From Chloroflexia bacterium (GTDB taxonomy: Bacteria > Chloroflexota > Chloroflexia > Thermomicrobiales > UBA6265): a stretch of 10,578 bases of DNA. The stretch lies in the NCBI GenBank assembly GCA_030430125.1, contig JAUIGA010000083.1, forward strand, positions 1 through 10,578, given 5' to 3'. Of this stretch, positions 1 through 6,362 are shown piece by piece (the first letter of the stretch is position 1; each line of letters starts with the position of its first letter). The translations under genes and the position numbers were made by a program. The notes beneath the pieces are model-generated. The model was given only the letters and a program-made list of their open reading frames with translations, did not search any database and had not been told where the DNA came from.

Positions 1-1546
1 CCGCCGGGAAGTAGATGGTGTCGCCGGAGACGGCGGCCTGGGCGTTGATGCCGGCCGACGCCTGGTACTTGAAGACCTCGGTGCCGTCGGCGACGTTGAA
101 GCCGAGGATCACGCCGTCCAGCCCCGCCGTGAAGACGACGTCGTTGCAGATCGTCGCGGCCGCGTACGGCGGTGTGGCGAGCTCGACCTCCCAGACGATC
201 GAGCCGTCGGACGGGTTCAGCGCCGTGAGCAGCCCGGTGCCACTGGTGAAGTCGAACGGCGCGTCCGGATCGAATCCGCCGCCGACGTATGTGCTTCCGA
301 GCTCGACGATCGGGCAGACGAGCACGTTGTGCTCGGCCGAGTACGCGTATTGGGTTTCGACGCCACCGAGGGTGCCCGGCCAGACCTCGACCGATTCATC
401 CGGCTCGAACTCGGTGCGCTCGTCGTTCATGTGGGTGCCGACCGGGGTCGCCCAGATGATGTCGCCCGTCGCCCGGTCGAGCGAGTAGACGACACCGTGC
501 TTGCCGCTGGCGAAGGTCACGGCGGTGCCATCAACCTCGGCCAGGAGCGGGGTGAGGTGGTTGTCGAGGTCGAAGACGTCATGCGGCTTGACCTGCGTGT
601 ACCAATCGAACGTCCCGGTCGCCGGATCGACCTTGAGGACCGAGTTGGTGTAGAGATTGTCGCCGGGGCGGCTGCTGGACCACGGCCACTCGTCGGTGCC
701 GGGGTAGGGGGCCGGGTTGGCGACAGGTGCGTAGGCCTTGCCCTCGTCGTCGAAGGATGGCGGGTGCCACAGACCGCCGCCGGAGTTGACCGTCGGGTTG
801 CCCCAGAGGTTGTCGGTGGTGGTGTCGACGTACCAGATGACGTCGCCGGTGGCGGCGTCGAGCACAAACAGGAATCCGCGCTGACCGCCCTGGTAGAAGC
901 CATCGGACGACCCCGGGATGGTGCTCACCCAGACCTTGTTGTCGTGGATGGCCGGCACCATGGTGATGCCCTCGTTGAGCGGCCCCTGGATGTTGGTGCG
1001 CCAGACCTCCTCGCCGGTGTCGGGCTGGAGCGCAATCACGTCGCCAACGCCGCCGATGGTGGTGAAGAGCAGGCCGTAGGCCGCCGCGACACCGTTCGGG
1101 CCGCCGGAGGGCACGACGTCGTCGTAGGTGTTGACCCACAGCTCCTCGCCGGTGTCCTTGTTCAACGCGTAGACGTTGGCGGTGGCATCCTGGATGTAGA
1201 TCGCGTCACCAACGATGCACGGGTTGGCCGTCAGCCCACCGAAGGCGCCACCGGACTGGATCGCATACGTCCAGGCGGTGCCCAGCTCGCCGATGGTGTC
1301 GATGCTGATGTTGGTGCCCTTGACGTCGCGCGTGGCGGCGAGGTCGTAGTTCTCCGCCGGCCAGTTGGTTTCCGTGTCGAACTCTTCGGGCACCGCGGGA
1401 CCGAGCGCCACCGGCGTCGCCTCCGCGGCCTGCGGATCCTGCGCCAGCGCGCGGGTGGCCGGGCCGAGGCCGGCGGTGGCGGCTGCCAGTCCGGCGGCGG
1501 ATGCCGTGCCGATAGCGGTTCGCCGTGAGAATTTCGTCCGCTCCAT
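1..1546 (-). CDS. PQQ-dependent dehydrogenase-like beta-propeller, Tat-exported (3' end missing)
   Basis: The frame is open from ATG at 1546 to the left edge, giving 515 residues with no stop; relatives are about 550-600 residues. AGGAGG at 1555-1560 lies 8 nt before the ATG. Residues 1-36 look like a Tat signal: SRRTAI (7-12), a hydrophobic Ala/Gly stretch, then a likely cleavage after ALA-Q (about 33-36). Residues 62-92 match the N-terminal quinoprotein motif (WPAENYDLAATR). Propeller W-motifs recur: DTGEELW (131-137), DTGEEVW (176-182), ATGDVIW (232-238), ATGTFDW (309-315), ATGDIIW (359-365), SDGSIVW (446-452). The active-site stretch PHDVFDLD (321-328) aligns with PHDEWDxA/D of methanol dehydrogenases, making D326 the likely catalytic base; W260 and N277 fit the PQQ-stacking Trp and metal-ligand Asn. 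The vicinal Cys pair is absent (only C110, C411 and C467). The likely role is periplasmic or extracytoplasmic alcohol or sugar oxidation, but substrate and real PQQ binding are unproven. No PQQ synthesis or cytochrome gene is in view. Confidence 0.85.
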   Translation of the reverse strand, partial: MERTKFSRRTAIGTASAAGLAAATAGLGPATRALAQDPQAAEATPVALGPAVPEEFDTETNWPAENYDLAATRDVKGTNISIDTIGELGTAWTYAIQSGGAFGGLTANPCIVGDAIYIQDATANVYALNKDTGEELWVNTYDDVVPSGGPNGVAAAYGLLFTTIGGVGDVIALQPDTGEEVWRTNIQGPLNEGITMVPAIHDNKVWVSTIPGSSDGFYQGGQRGFLFVLDAATGDVIWYVDTTTDNLWGNPTVNSGGGLWHPPSFDDEGKAYAPVANPAPYPGTDEWPWSSSRPGDNLYTNSVLKVDPATGTFDWYTQVKPHDVFDLDNHLTPLLAEVDGTAVTFASGKHGVVYSLDRATGDIIWATPVGTHMNDERTEFEPDESVEVWPGTLGGVETQYAYSAEHNVLVCPIVELGSTYVGGGFDPDAPFDFTSGTGLLTALNPSDGSIVWEVELATPPYAAATICNDVVFTAGLDGVILGFNVADGTEVFKYQASAGINAQAAVSGDTIYFPA

Positions 1547-1565
1547 GGGAGCATCCTCCTGGGTA

Positions 1566-1586
1566 GTCCGACCTGCATGGTCGGAC
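1566..1586 (-). promoter_or_regulatory. Perfect hairpin in the 5' leader of the quinoprotein gene
   Basis: GTCCGACC and GGTCGGAC form a perfect 8-bp inverted repeat with a 5-nt loop. Read on the minus strand, it ends 5 nt before the AGGAGG ribosome site of the quinoprotein gene. It could be an mRNA leader structure affecting translation or stability, or a dyad operator for a dimeric repressor. No U-tract follows, so it is not an intrinsic terminator. The structure is seen directly; its function is inferred. Confidence 0.5.
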
Positions 1587-1909
1587 AAGTGCTTGACCAT
1601 GTGAACAATAAATGTAGATTGTGTACACGTGCAAGAGGTCACTTTGTTGCACATGAAACCGGGGGCGTGTCGCCACGCTCGACGGGATCGGCACGAAGAC
1701 ATCGATCAGCAGCAACCCCACACGGACCAGTTCCGGCACGCCTGGAGCAGTGCCCGTCTGCAACGCATCGAGCCACGCTTGCCAATCGCGTGGCCAGGGT
1801 TCGCTATGATGAACTCAAACCTGACGTGGTGTCCGCATCATTCAGCGCCGGATGCTTCATGACTCGCTCCCGAGGCATCGTCGAGATCCGGCAGGAAAGG
1901 CGACTATTC
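1587..1909. other. Divergent intergenic region between the quinoprotein and baeRF genes
   Basis: No convincing gene lies here. The part nearest the quinoprotein gene (about 1600-1655) is noticeably AT-richer and holds several dyads: the palindrome GTGTACAC (1621-1628) and GTGCAA (1629-1634) facing TTGCAC (1647-1652) across 12 nt. This fits a control region for the minus-strand gene. On the minus strand TTGCAC (1634-1629) followed by TATTGT about 18 nt later is a possible but weak promoter. On the plus strand TATGAT (1805-1810) resembles a -10 box for the baeRF gene; the nearest -35-like TTGCCA (1779-1784) is 20 nt away, which is too far to be convincing. Confidence 0.4.
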
Positions 1910-3235
1910 ATGGCAACCGATCCGATACGTCGCGTGCGTCACACAGAGTACGATATCCCCCTGACATTCGGCATTCGCGAAGCTCTTGACCGCCTTGCCG
2001 GCCTGCCTCCCTCTCAGGATGTCCCGTTCCTGACCGTCTGCCTCGACTGGACCCCGGATGGCGCCAACCCCGGCCGCGATCAGGAGCCGGTCGTGCTGCG
2101 TTCACAACGGCGCGGGAATCAAGACAACAAGGGAGAGCAGCAACGCCCCTCCCGCACGGTGATGGAGCAAGAACTTGGTCGCCTGATCGACGAGTACGGT
2201 CCACGAGGCGCGATCTTCGACAGCCTGAGGGCCGATGCCGAGCGCATCGCGGATTTCATCGACGAGGAACTCGATCCCTCCGCCAAGGGGGTGTACATCG
2301 TCTCGAACAGCGCGAACGGAGTGTTCGAGACGCTGGCGCTGGGTCTGCCACTGGAGACGAGCATCCGTATCGGACCGATGCCGATGCTCTCCTCGCTGGC
2401 GAAGAAGGTCGACGATCACCCGGCGTACATGGTGCTGCTGGCGGATCAACGCGAGGCGACCCTGTCGGTGATCCGGCGCGCGCGTCAGGGACGCACAGTC
2501 TGGCTGGACAGCAGCGACTATCCGCCGCGAACGCAGCAGGGCGGTCCGTCCCAGCGGCGCTATCAGGCTCGCCACGACGAGCGGGTCAGCGCGTTCGCGC
2601 GAGATGTCGCCGATGCGACGCTGCAGGCGCTCCAGGAGGAGGGGGTCGACATGTTGATCCTCGCCGGGGACGAGGTCATCACCAGCGCGCTGATGCCGGA
2701 GTTTCACCACGGTGTCACCGATCGCATCGTCGACACGATTCGGCTGGACATTCGCGCCAGCGAGCAGGAACTGCTCGACGCCACATTGCCCATCGTGGCC
2801 GCCGCCGAGCGCGAGCGAGAGCTGGAGAAGGTCGAGCGTATCGCCAATGCGGTCGGGGCGGCCGGGCGCGGCGCGGCCGGCGGGGTGGACGTGCTGCGGG
2901 CGCTCCAGCGCGGGCAGGCGGCCGGTATCGCCATGGTTGACGATTACGCCGAGCCGGGTTGGGCGGATTTCGGGCGGAACCTGTACGGTGTGGGGCCAGT
3001 GCCCGAGCGTCATCCGATGGACGGGGATGTTGCCGACCTCGTGCCGATCCCGCTGGAGGAGGAGATGATCCGCCTCGCGGTCCAGACCGGGGCCACTATC
3101 GAGATCGTCAAGACGACGGTACCTGTCGATGCGGCGGATGCCGAGGTTCCGGATGCTGGATCCCTTCCGCGTTCGGAGGCGGCAGGGCGACTGGACGCGA
3201 TCGGCGGGGTCGGCGCGACCCTTCGCTATACCTGA
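1910..3235 (+). CDS. baeRF-family (Vms1/eRF1-like) putative peptidyl-tRNA hydrolase
   Basis: This 441-residue protein starts at ATG 1910, preceded by AGGAAAGG (1893-1900) at 9 nt; the frame is open further upstream, but that extension has no family likeness. It resembles the bacterial archaeo-eukaryotic release factor families (baeRF10-like), relatives of eRF1, Dom34 and Vms1 that act on peptidyl-tRNA at the ribosome. Residues 1-120 form a helical N-terminal part. About 125-275 is the eRF1 domain-2-like fold (YIVSNSANGVFE 129-140, AYMVLLADQREATL 172-185). About 290-441 is an L7Ae-like domain with the typical ending IGGVGATLRY (431-440). The loop GGPSQRRY (211-218), followed by a charged helix, aligns with GGQSALRF of eRF1, with the Gln shifted to SQRR. 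It stands first in a plus-strand run with a phosphoribosyltransferase 74 nt downstream. Ribosome rescue or quality control is inferred from the family, not shown. Confidence 0.8.
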   Translation: MATDPIRRVRHTEYDIPLTFGIREALDRLAGLPPSQDVPFLTVCLDWTPDGANPGRDQEPVVLRSQRRGNQDNKGEQQRPSRTVMEQELGRLIDEYGPRGAIFDSLRADAERIADFIDEELDPSAKGVYIVSNSANGVFETLALGLPLETSIRIGPMPMLSSLAKKVDDHPAYMVLLADQREATLSVIRRARQGRTVWLDSSDYPPRTQQGGPSQRRYQARHDERVSAFARDVADATLQALQEEGVDMLILAGDEVITSALMPEFHHGVTDRIVDTIRLDIRASEQELLDATLPIVAAAERERELEKVERIANAVGAAGRGAAGGVDVLRALQRGQAAGIAMVDDYAEPGWADFGRNLYGVGPVPERHPMDGDVADLVPIPLEEEMIRLAVQTGATIEIVKTTVPVDAADAEVPDAGSLPRSEAAGRLDAIGGVGATLRYT

Positions 3236-3309
3236 CACAACGCCCGACCCGAACGCGGAGCAGGGCGGTCGCCGGTGCGGGAGGTGCAGCTCGCGGCAGG
3301 AGGGTAACG

Positions 3310-4020
3310 ATGGCGCGGTGGCGGAGTCGCGGTCAGCGACGGTTTCGGGACCGGATCGATGGCGGCATGCAACTCGCCGAGCTGTTGGCGCCGATGGCGA
3401 GCGACGATCCGCTCGTGCTCGGACTGCCTCGGGGAGGGGTGCCGGTGGCGGCGGAGGTTGCCAGGGCGCTCGATGCCGAGCTCGACGTGCTGGTCTCGCG
3501 CAAGGTCGGCGCGCCACGGCAGCCGGAGCTCGCCGTCGGGGCGGTCACAGCGGATGGCGGCGTGTTCCTCGATGCCCGTCTTGCCAGGCATCTGCGCATC
3601 GGCGACGAGGTGCTGGAGGAGCTGGTCGCGCGAGAGCGCGAGGTTGCCGTCGAGCGCGATCGACGGTTTCGGGGTGGTCGTCCGGCGCCTCGTGTTGCCG
3701 GGCGCATGGTGTTCGTGGTCGATGACGGGCTCGCGACCGGAGCGACCATGCAGGCCGCGGTCCACGCCCTGCGCAAGCGCAAGCCGCATCGCCTGATCGT
3801 CGGTGCGCCGGTCGGTGCGCCGACGACCTGCGAGCTGCTGGAAACGGAGACCGATGCGTGTATCTGCCTGTACACGCCGTCGTCGTTCCAGGCGGTGGGT
3901 CAGTTCTACGAGGATTTCACGCCGACGACCGATCGCGAGGTGGAGGAGATACTCGACGTCTATCGCCTGCGTGCCATCACCGACCGGCAGCGCGTTGAGG
4001 ACGACGAAGCCGGGGGCTGA
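3310..4020 (+). CDS. Phosphoribosyltransferase domain protein
   Basis: This is a 236-residue type I PRTase-fold protein. ATG 3310 follows AGGAGG (3298-3303) by 6 nt. The 13-residue PRPP-binding motif is clear at FVVDDGLATGATM (135-147). Other hallmarks of this stand-alone PRTase family are LGLPRGGVPVA (37-47), SRKVGAPRQPELAVGAV (63-79, PPi loop region) and FYEDFTPTTDREV (199-211) near the C-terminus. There are no signal peptide or membrane segments, so it is cytoplasmic. The base or nucleotide substrate cannot be read from the sequence. Relatives occur alone or fused to dienelactone-hydrolase-like domains; here it is unfused and of normal length. It lies 74 nt after the baeRF gene on the same strand with no terminator visible between them, so co-transcription is plausible. 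The extreme C-terminus (220-236) is charged and probably disordered. Confidence 0.88.
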   Translation: MARWRSRGQRRFRDRIDGGMQLAELLAPMASDDPLVLGLPRGGVPVAAEVARALDAELDVLVSRKVGAPRQPELAVGAVTADGGVFLDARLARHLRIGDEVLEELVAREREVAVERDRRFRGGRPAPRVAGRMVFVVDDGLATGATMQAAVHALRKRKPHRLIVGAPVGAPTTCELLETETDACICLYTPSSFQAVGQFYEDFTPTTDREVEEILDVYRLRAITDRQRVEDDEAGG

Positions 4021-4141
4021 TTTTGCATGCGGGCGCCGCCGACGCAGGCGTCCCGGGCGCGACATTGGCTACCGTGCAGCGTGATGTAATCCTGTAATCT
4101 GCATTAGAGAGTATTCTTGATGTAGACGACAGGAGACAACC
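4021..4141 (+). promoter_or_regulatory. Possible promoter/operator region before the RHH-like gene
   Basis: This 121-nt gap turns AT-richer after 4080. TGTAATC is repeated in tandem at 4085-4091 and 4093-4099, one helical face short of a full turn. TTGGCT (4065-4070) followed 16 nt later by TAATCC (4087-4092) is a weak sigma70-like pair. The GC-rich start (4030-4060) can fold GACG-CAGG-CGTC but has no U-tract. It could separate the third gene from the first two transcriptionally; this is tentative. Confidence 0.25.
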
Positions 4142-4663
4142 ATGGCACGGATAGACGACGAGGTTCGCGGATGGTTCGCTGGGCAGGTGCCCGACGACTG
4201 GTTTGTGGCGGCCGCCGAGATCACTGGCGACCGCGAGGAGATCCTGGTGATCGGGACGCTTGCGGAGCCGACGGTTGATGGCGACGCGACGGATGAGACC
4301 CGGCGCGCGGCGGAGACGGCGAGGATCGAGCGGTTCCGCGAGGATACCCGCGATGCCCGCATCCGGATCGCGCTGGACGCCGAACGACGCTTCGAGCGCA
4401 AGGTATCGTGGGGCGCGGTGTGCGGTGAGACCAGCTCCCGATTCACGACCCTTGGGCTGCCGGTGATGACGCGGTTGCGCCTGCCGGAGCGGGGGGTGCT
4501 GGACACGCTGATCGATTCCGGCGTCGCGCGGAGCCGCAGTGAGGCGCTGGTGTGGTGCGTGCGACTGGTCGGCCGGCATCAGGCGGAGTGGCTGGCGGAT
4601 TTGCGCGAGGCGCTGAGCACGGTGGAGCAGGTCCGCGCGAAGGGGCCGGAACCTGCGGCGTAG
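4142..4663 (+). CDS. Conserved hypothetical protein with ribbon-helix-helix-like C-terminus
   Basis: The protein has 173 residues; ATG 4142 follows AGGAG (4131-4135) by 6 nt. I recognise the general type, seen as uncharacterised proteins in Actinobacteria and Chloroflexota, but know no function for it. Residues 1-43 form a compact segment (VRGWFAGQVPDDWF 8-21, EEILVIGTL 32-40). About 44-86 is a charged, Arg-rich helical stretch (RIERFREDTRDARIRIALDAE, written here as 61-81). The C-terminal part has the pattern of a ribbon-helix-helix domain: strand VMTRLRLP (108-115), helix ERGVLDTLIDSGVA (116-129), turn SRSEA (131-135), then a helix with WCVRLVGRHQAEWL (138-151). DNA binding, possibly autoregulatory at the tandem TGTAATC repeats just upstream, is an inference. 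It is the last gene of the plus-strand run, convergent with the BKACE gene. Confidence 0.7.
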   Translation: MARIDDEVRGWFAGQVPDDWFVAAAEITGDREEILVIGTLAEPTVDGDATDETRRAAETARIERFREDTRDARIRIALDAERRFERKVSWGAVCGETSSRFTTLGLPVMTRLRLPERGVLDTLIDSGVARSRSEALVWCVRLVGRHQAEWLADLREALSTVEQVRAKGPEPAA

Positions 4664-4719
4664 CGCCGGATCGTTGTCGGCATTCGTCAGCGGGAGGGCA
4701 CATTCATCATTCCGTCCGA

Positions 4720-4740
4720 GGGCCGGGCTTGTCCCGGCCC
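4720..4740. repeat. Perfect 8-bp palindromic hairpin GGGCCGGG-cttgt-CCCGGCCC
   Basis: The stem is perfect with a CTTGT loop, 57 nt after the stop of the RHH-like gene. No T-tract follows on either strand, so it is not a standard intrinsic terminator, although the stem could still slow polymerase or protect the 3' end. The 'GGGCTTGTCCCGG' core is a type of palindrome dispersed between genes in many GC-rich genomes. Confidence 0.6.
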
Positions 4741-4952
4741 ATTCACTCGACAGATGGGCCCGTCCCTTGTGGGTGGATCCGACATCCGCAGTGACGACGA
4801 GGTCCGCGGGGATCGCCACCAGACCCCTATCGTCGCGCCCGGGCAACCTTCGGCTCCGCTCGGGACAAAATCCGGTCCGTGCCTGCAGAATTGCCAATCA
4901 ACGGTATGGGCGGTCCGCGTGTCCTCGCCCTCGACGACAATGAGTGGCCCGA

Positions 4953-4973
4953 GGGAGGGCACAAGGCCCTCCC
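4953..4973. repeat. Perfect 8-bp hairpin GGGAGGGC-acaag-GCCCTCCC downstream of BKACE
   Basis: This perfect inverted repeat has a 5-nt loop, centred about 36 nt past the BKACE stop codon on the minus strand. The loop CTTGT (minus strand) is the same as the loop of the 4720 hairpin, which suggests related repeat elements with different stems. There is no T-tract, so termination is only possible, not shown. Confidence 0.6.
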
Positions 4974-4998
4974 GTACGTGAAATCGCACTTCGATGCC

Positions 4999-5940
4999 TC
5001 AAATGCCGACCTGGTCGCGCCCCTTGAGCTGCAGCATCTGCCGCGCCTCGTCCGGTGTGGCGACGTCCAGCGACAGCTCCTTCAGGATGCGGACGATTTT
5101 CGCGACCTGGTCCGCGTTCGACTCGGCCAGCTTCCCCTTCTCCAGGTAGATGTTGTCTTCCATCCCGACGCGGGTGTTGCCGCCCATGATCGCGCCCATC
5201 GTCACCAGGTTCGTCTGGTGGCGACCCGCGCCGAGGATCGACCAGATGTAGTTCTCCCGCCCCACGAGGCGGTCGAGGGTGCGGCGCATGTGCAGCAGGT
5301 CCTCCGGATCGGTGCCGATGCCGCCGAGGATGCCGAAGATCGACTGCACGAAGATCGGTGGCCGAATCATGCCGCGATCGAGGAAGTGGGCGAGGTTGTA
5401 GACGTGCCCGATGTCGTAGCACTCGAACTCGAAGCGGGTGCCGTGAGCTTCGCCGACATCGCGCAGGAAGCGCTCGATATCCTCGAAGGTGTTCTTGAAG
5501 ATGCCGCCGCGCGTGCCCTCCAGATAGGGCTCCTCCCAGTCGTAGGTGAATTCCTTGACGCGGTCCTTGATCGGAAAGAGGCCGAAGTTGATCGATCCCA
5601 TGTTGAGCGAGCACATCTCCGGCCGGAAGCGAAGGGGACCGCGCATGCGCTCCTCGATGGACATCGTCAGCCCGCCGCCGGTTGTCATGTTGATGACAGC
5701 GTCGGTGCCCTGGTGGATGGCTGGCAGGAATTGCCCCCACACATCTGGATCGGGGGTGGGCTTGCCGGTTTTCGGGTCGCGGGCGTGCAGGTGCAGGATC
5801 GCCGCGCCGGCTTCGGCCGCGCCGATGGCGGATTCGGCGATCTGGTCCGGCGTGATCGGCAGGTAGGGCGTCTGCGAAGGCACGTGGATGCCGCCGGTGA
5901 CGGCGCACGAGATGATGACCTTTCTGGCGGCTGATGGCAT
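4999..5940 (-). CDS. BKACE family protein (3-keto-5-aminohexanoate cleavage enzyme-like)
   Basis: This 313-residue cytoplasmic TIM-barrel enzyme of the beta-keto acid cleavage family is of typical length. These enzymes condense a beta-keto acid with acetyl-CoA and split it into acetoacetate and a new CoA thioester, using a divalent metal, usually Zn. Visible hallmarks are the early strand IISCAVTGG (9-17), metal ligands in LHLHARDP (49-56; H50 and H52), NMTTGGG (84-90), and GGNTRVGMEDN (253-263), where R257, E261 and D262 match Arg226, Glu230 and Asp231 of Kce. ATG 5940 follows AAGGGAG (5953-5947) by 6 nt. The substrate is unknown: family members act on 3-keto-5-aminohexanoate, dehydrocarnitine, beta-ketoglutarate and others, and the usual lysine-fermentation or carnitine partner genes are absent here. 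It is transcribed alone, towards the RHH-like gene. Confidence 0.9.
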   Translation of the reverse strand: MPSAARKVIISCAVTGGIHVPSQTPYLPITPDQIAESAIGAAEAGAAILHLHARDPKTGKPTPDPDVWGQFLPAIHQGTDAVINMTTGGGLTMSIEERMRGPLRFRPEMCSLNMGSINFGLFPIKDRVKEFTYDWEEPYLEGTRGGIFKNTFEDIERFLRDVGEAHGTRFEFECYDIGHVYNLAHFLDRGMIRPPIFVQSIFGILGGIGTDPEDLLHMRRTLDRLVGRENYIWSILGAGRHQTNLVTMGAIMGGNTRVGMEDNIYLEKGKLAESNADQVAKIVRILKELSLDVATPDEARQMLQLKGRDQVGI

Positions 5941-6022
5941 TGGCGGCTCCCTTGTTGCTCTGGCTCATTCAGGTGTCACGATGGTAGCCGAAGTTGTGCA
6001 GTGGCGCGATTCGAATGGCCGG

Positions 6023-6268
6023 TTAGCCGAAGAGATCGATCTCCGGCCACGCCGTGATGATTCGGAGGAGGTGCTCGAGCCTGGAGAGGAGGTCAATGAA
6101 AAAGGCGTCGACGTTCACAGGCAGCGAGTTGAACAGCACGGCGAGTGTGGACCCATCCGGCGTGCGGACGAGCCACGCAGCGCTCGAACCTGCCAATGTG
6201 CCCGCGTTGGACCACTGGTAGCCGCCATTCCTGGCTTCGCTGTGCCAGCCGAGTCCGAAGGGTTTGGT
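6023..6268 (-). pseudogene. C-terminal remnant of a beta-lactamase-fold serine hydrolase
   Basis: The minus frame ending at TAA 6023 carries FGLGWHSEA, then NAGTLAGSSAAWLVRTPDG and LAVLFNS, ending near WPEIDLFG. This is the typical ending of class C beta-lactamase-related serine hydrolases (yGLGW, H/NtGslpGt, pdG...vvlfN, WP..DLF). Only about 80 residues are recognisable; the rest of a protein normally 350-480 residues long, including the SxxK and YxN motifs, is missing. An in-frame TAG lies at about 6358 and the upstream DNA is the promoter of the ParB-like gene. The residues just before FGLGW have no family likeness. No ribosome site serves the fragment. It looks like a gene truncated by deletion or by arrival of the neighbouring DNA. 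Confidence 0.6.
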
Positions 6269-6333
6269 GCGCCGGCGCGACGATGCATTGTGAGAATCGT
6301 GTCGCATTGTCGGCTGCGACTTGAGACCAGGTG

Positions 6334-6362
6334 TTGCCGAATGAGAACACGTGTTCTATCAT
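6334..6362 (+). promoter_or_regulatory. Sigma70-type promoter of the ParB-like gene
   Basis: TTGCCG (6334-6339) and TATCAT (6357-6362) are separated by exactly 17 nt; matches to the consensus are 4/6 and 5/6. Transcription would start near 6369, leaving a leader of about 47 nt with AGGAGG (6405-6410) 5 nt before ATG 6416. The spacer is almost filled by a perfect palindrome, listed separately. Confidence 0.6.
6344..6357. promoter_or_regulatory. 14-bp palindromic operator, LexA/SOS-box-like
   Basis: AGAACACGTGTTCT is a perfect palindrome. Its GAAC-N4-GTTC core equals the Gram-positive-type LexA box. It sits between the -35 and -10 boxes, overlapping the first base of the -10, which is the classic position for a repressor site. 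LexA is the leading candidate; another dimeric regulator, including the ParB-like product itself, could use the same dyad. Confidence 0.5.

Larger units (their letters stand above)
4664..4998. repeat. Intergenic hairpin mosaic (335 nt, no gene)
   Basis: This lies between two convergent genes. It contains two perfect 8-bp hairpins with 5-nt loops (4720-4740 and 4953-4973), a 7-bp inverted repeat GGCCCAT/ATGGGCC (4736-4742 and 4754-4760) that overlaps and competes with the first hairpin, and a direct repeat GGGAGGGCACA (4692-4702 and 4953-4963). On the minus strand, GAGCGGAGCCGAAGG (4864-4850) resembles the GAGCGGAGTCGAAGG element often seen between genes in Chloroflexota and other GC-rich genomes. 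Several short open frames cross the stretch but read as translations of repeats, with no ribosome sites or family likeness. The picture is of stacked dispersed intergenic repeats; copy number elsewhere in the genome is not visible here. Confidence 0.55.

Noticed and set aside
329..1528. Long plus-strand open frame (399 codons) opposite the quinoprotein gene
   Set aside because: Translation is low-complexity Gly/Val/Arg/Asp typical of antisense frames in GC-rich DNA; the opposite strand encodes recognisable propeller motifs throughout.
1577..1909. N-terminal extension of the baeRF frame
   Set aside because: The in-frame upstream stretch overlaps the leader hairpin and dyads, has no family likeness, and ATG 1910 has a good ribosome site.
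2102..3517. Minus-strand open frame of 471 codons opposite the baeRF and PRTase genes
   Set aside because: It crosses two well-supported plus-strand genes, is Arg/His/Pro-rich and shows no family likeness or ribosome site.
4674..4943. Small open frames in the intergenic repeat block
   Set aside because: They are translations of palindromic repeats, without ribosome sites or recognisable domains.
4879..5968. Long alternative frames on both strands over the BKACE gene (351 and 356 codons)
   Set aside because: Both are shadows; only the 4999-5940 minus frame carries the metal-ligand and barrel motifs of the BKACE family.
5981..5986. TACCAT (minus strand) as the -10 box for the BKACE gene
   Set aside because: No acceptable -35 at 15-19 nt; cannot be supported as a promoter.
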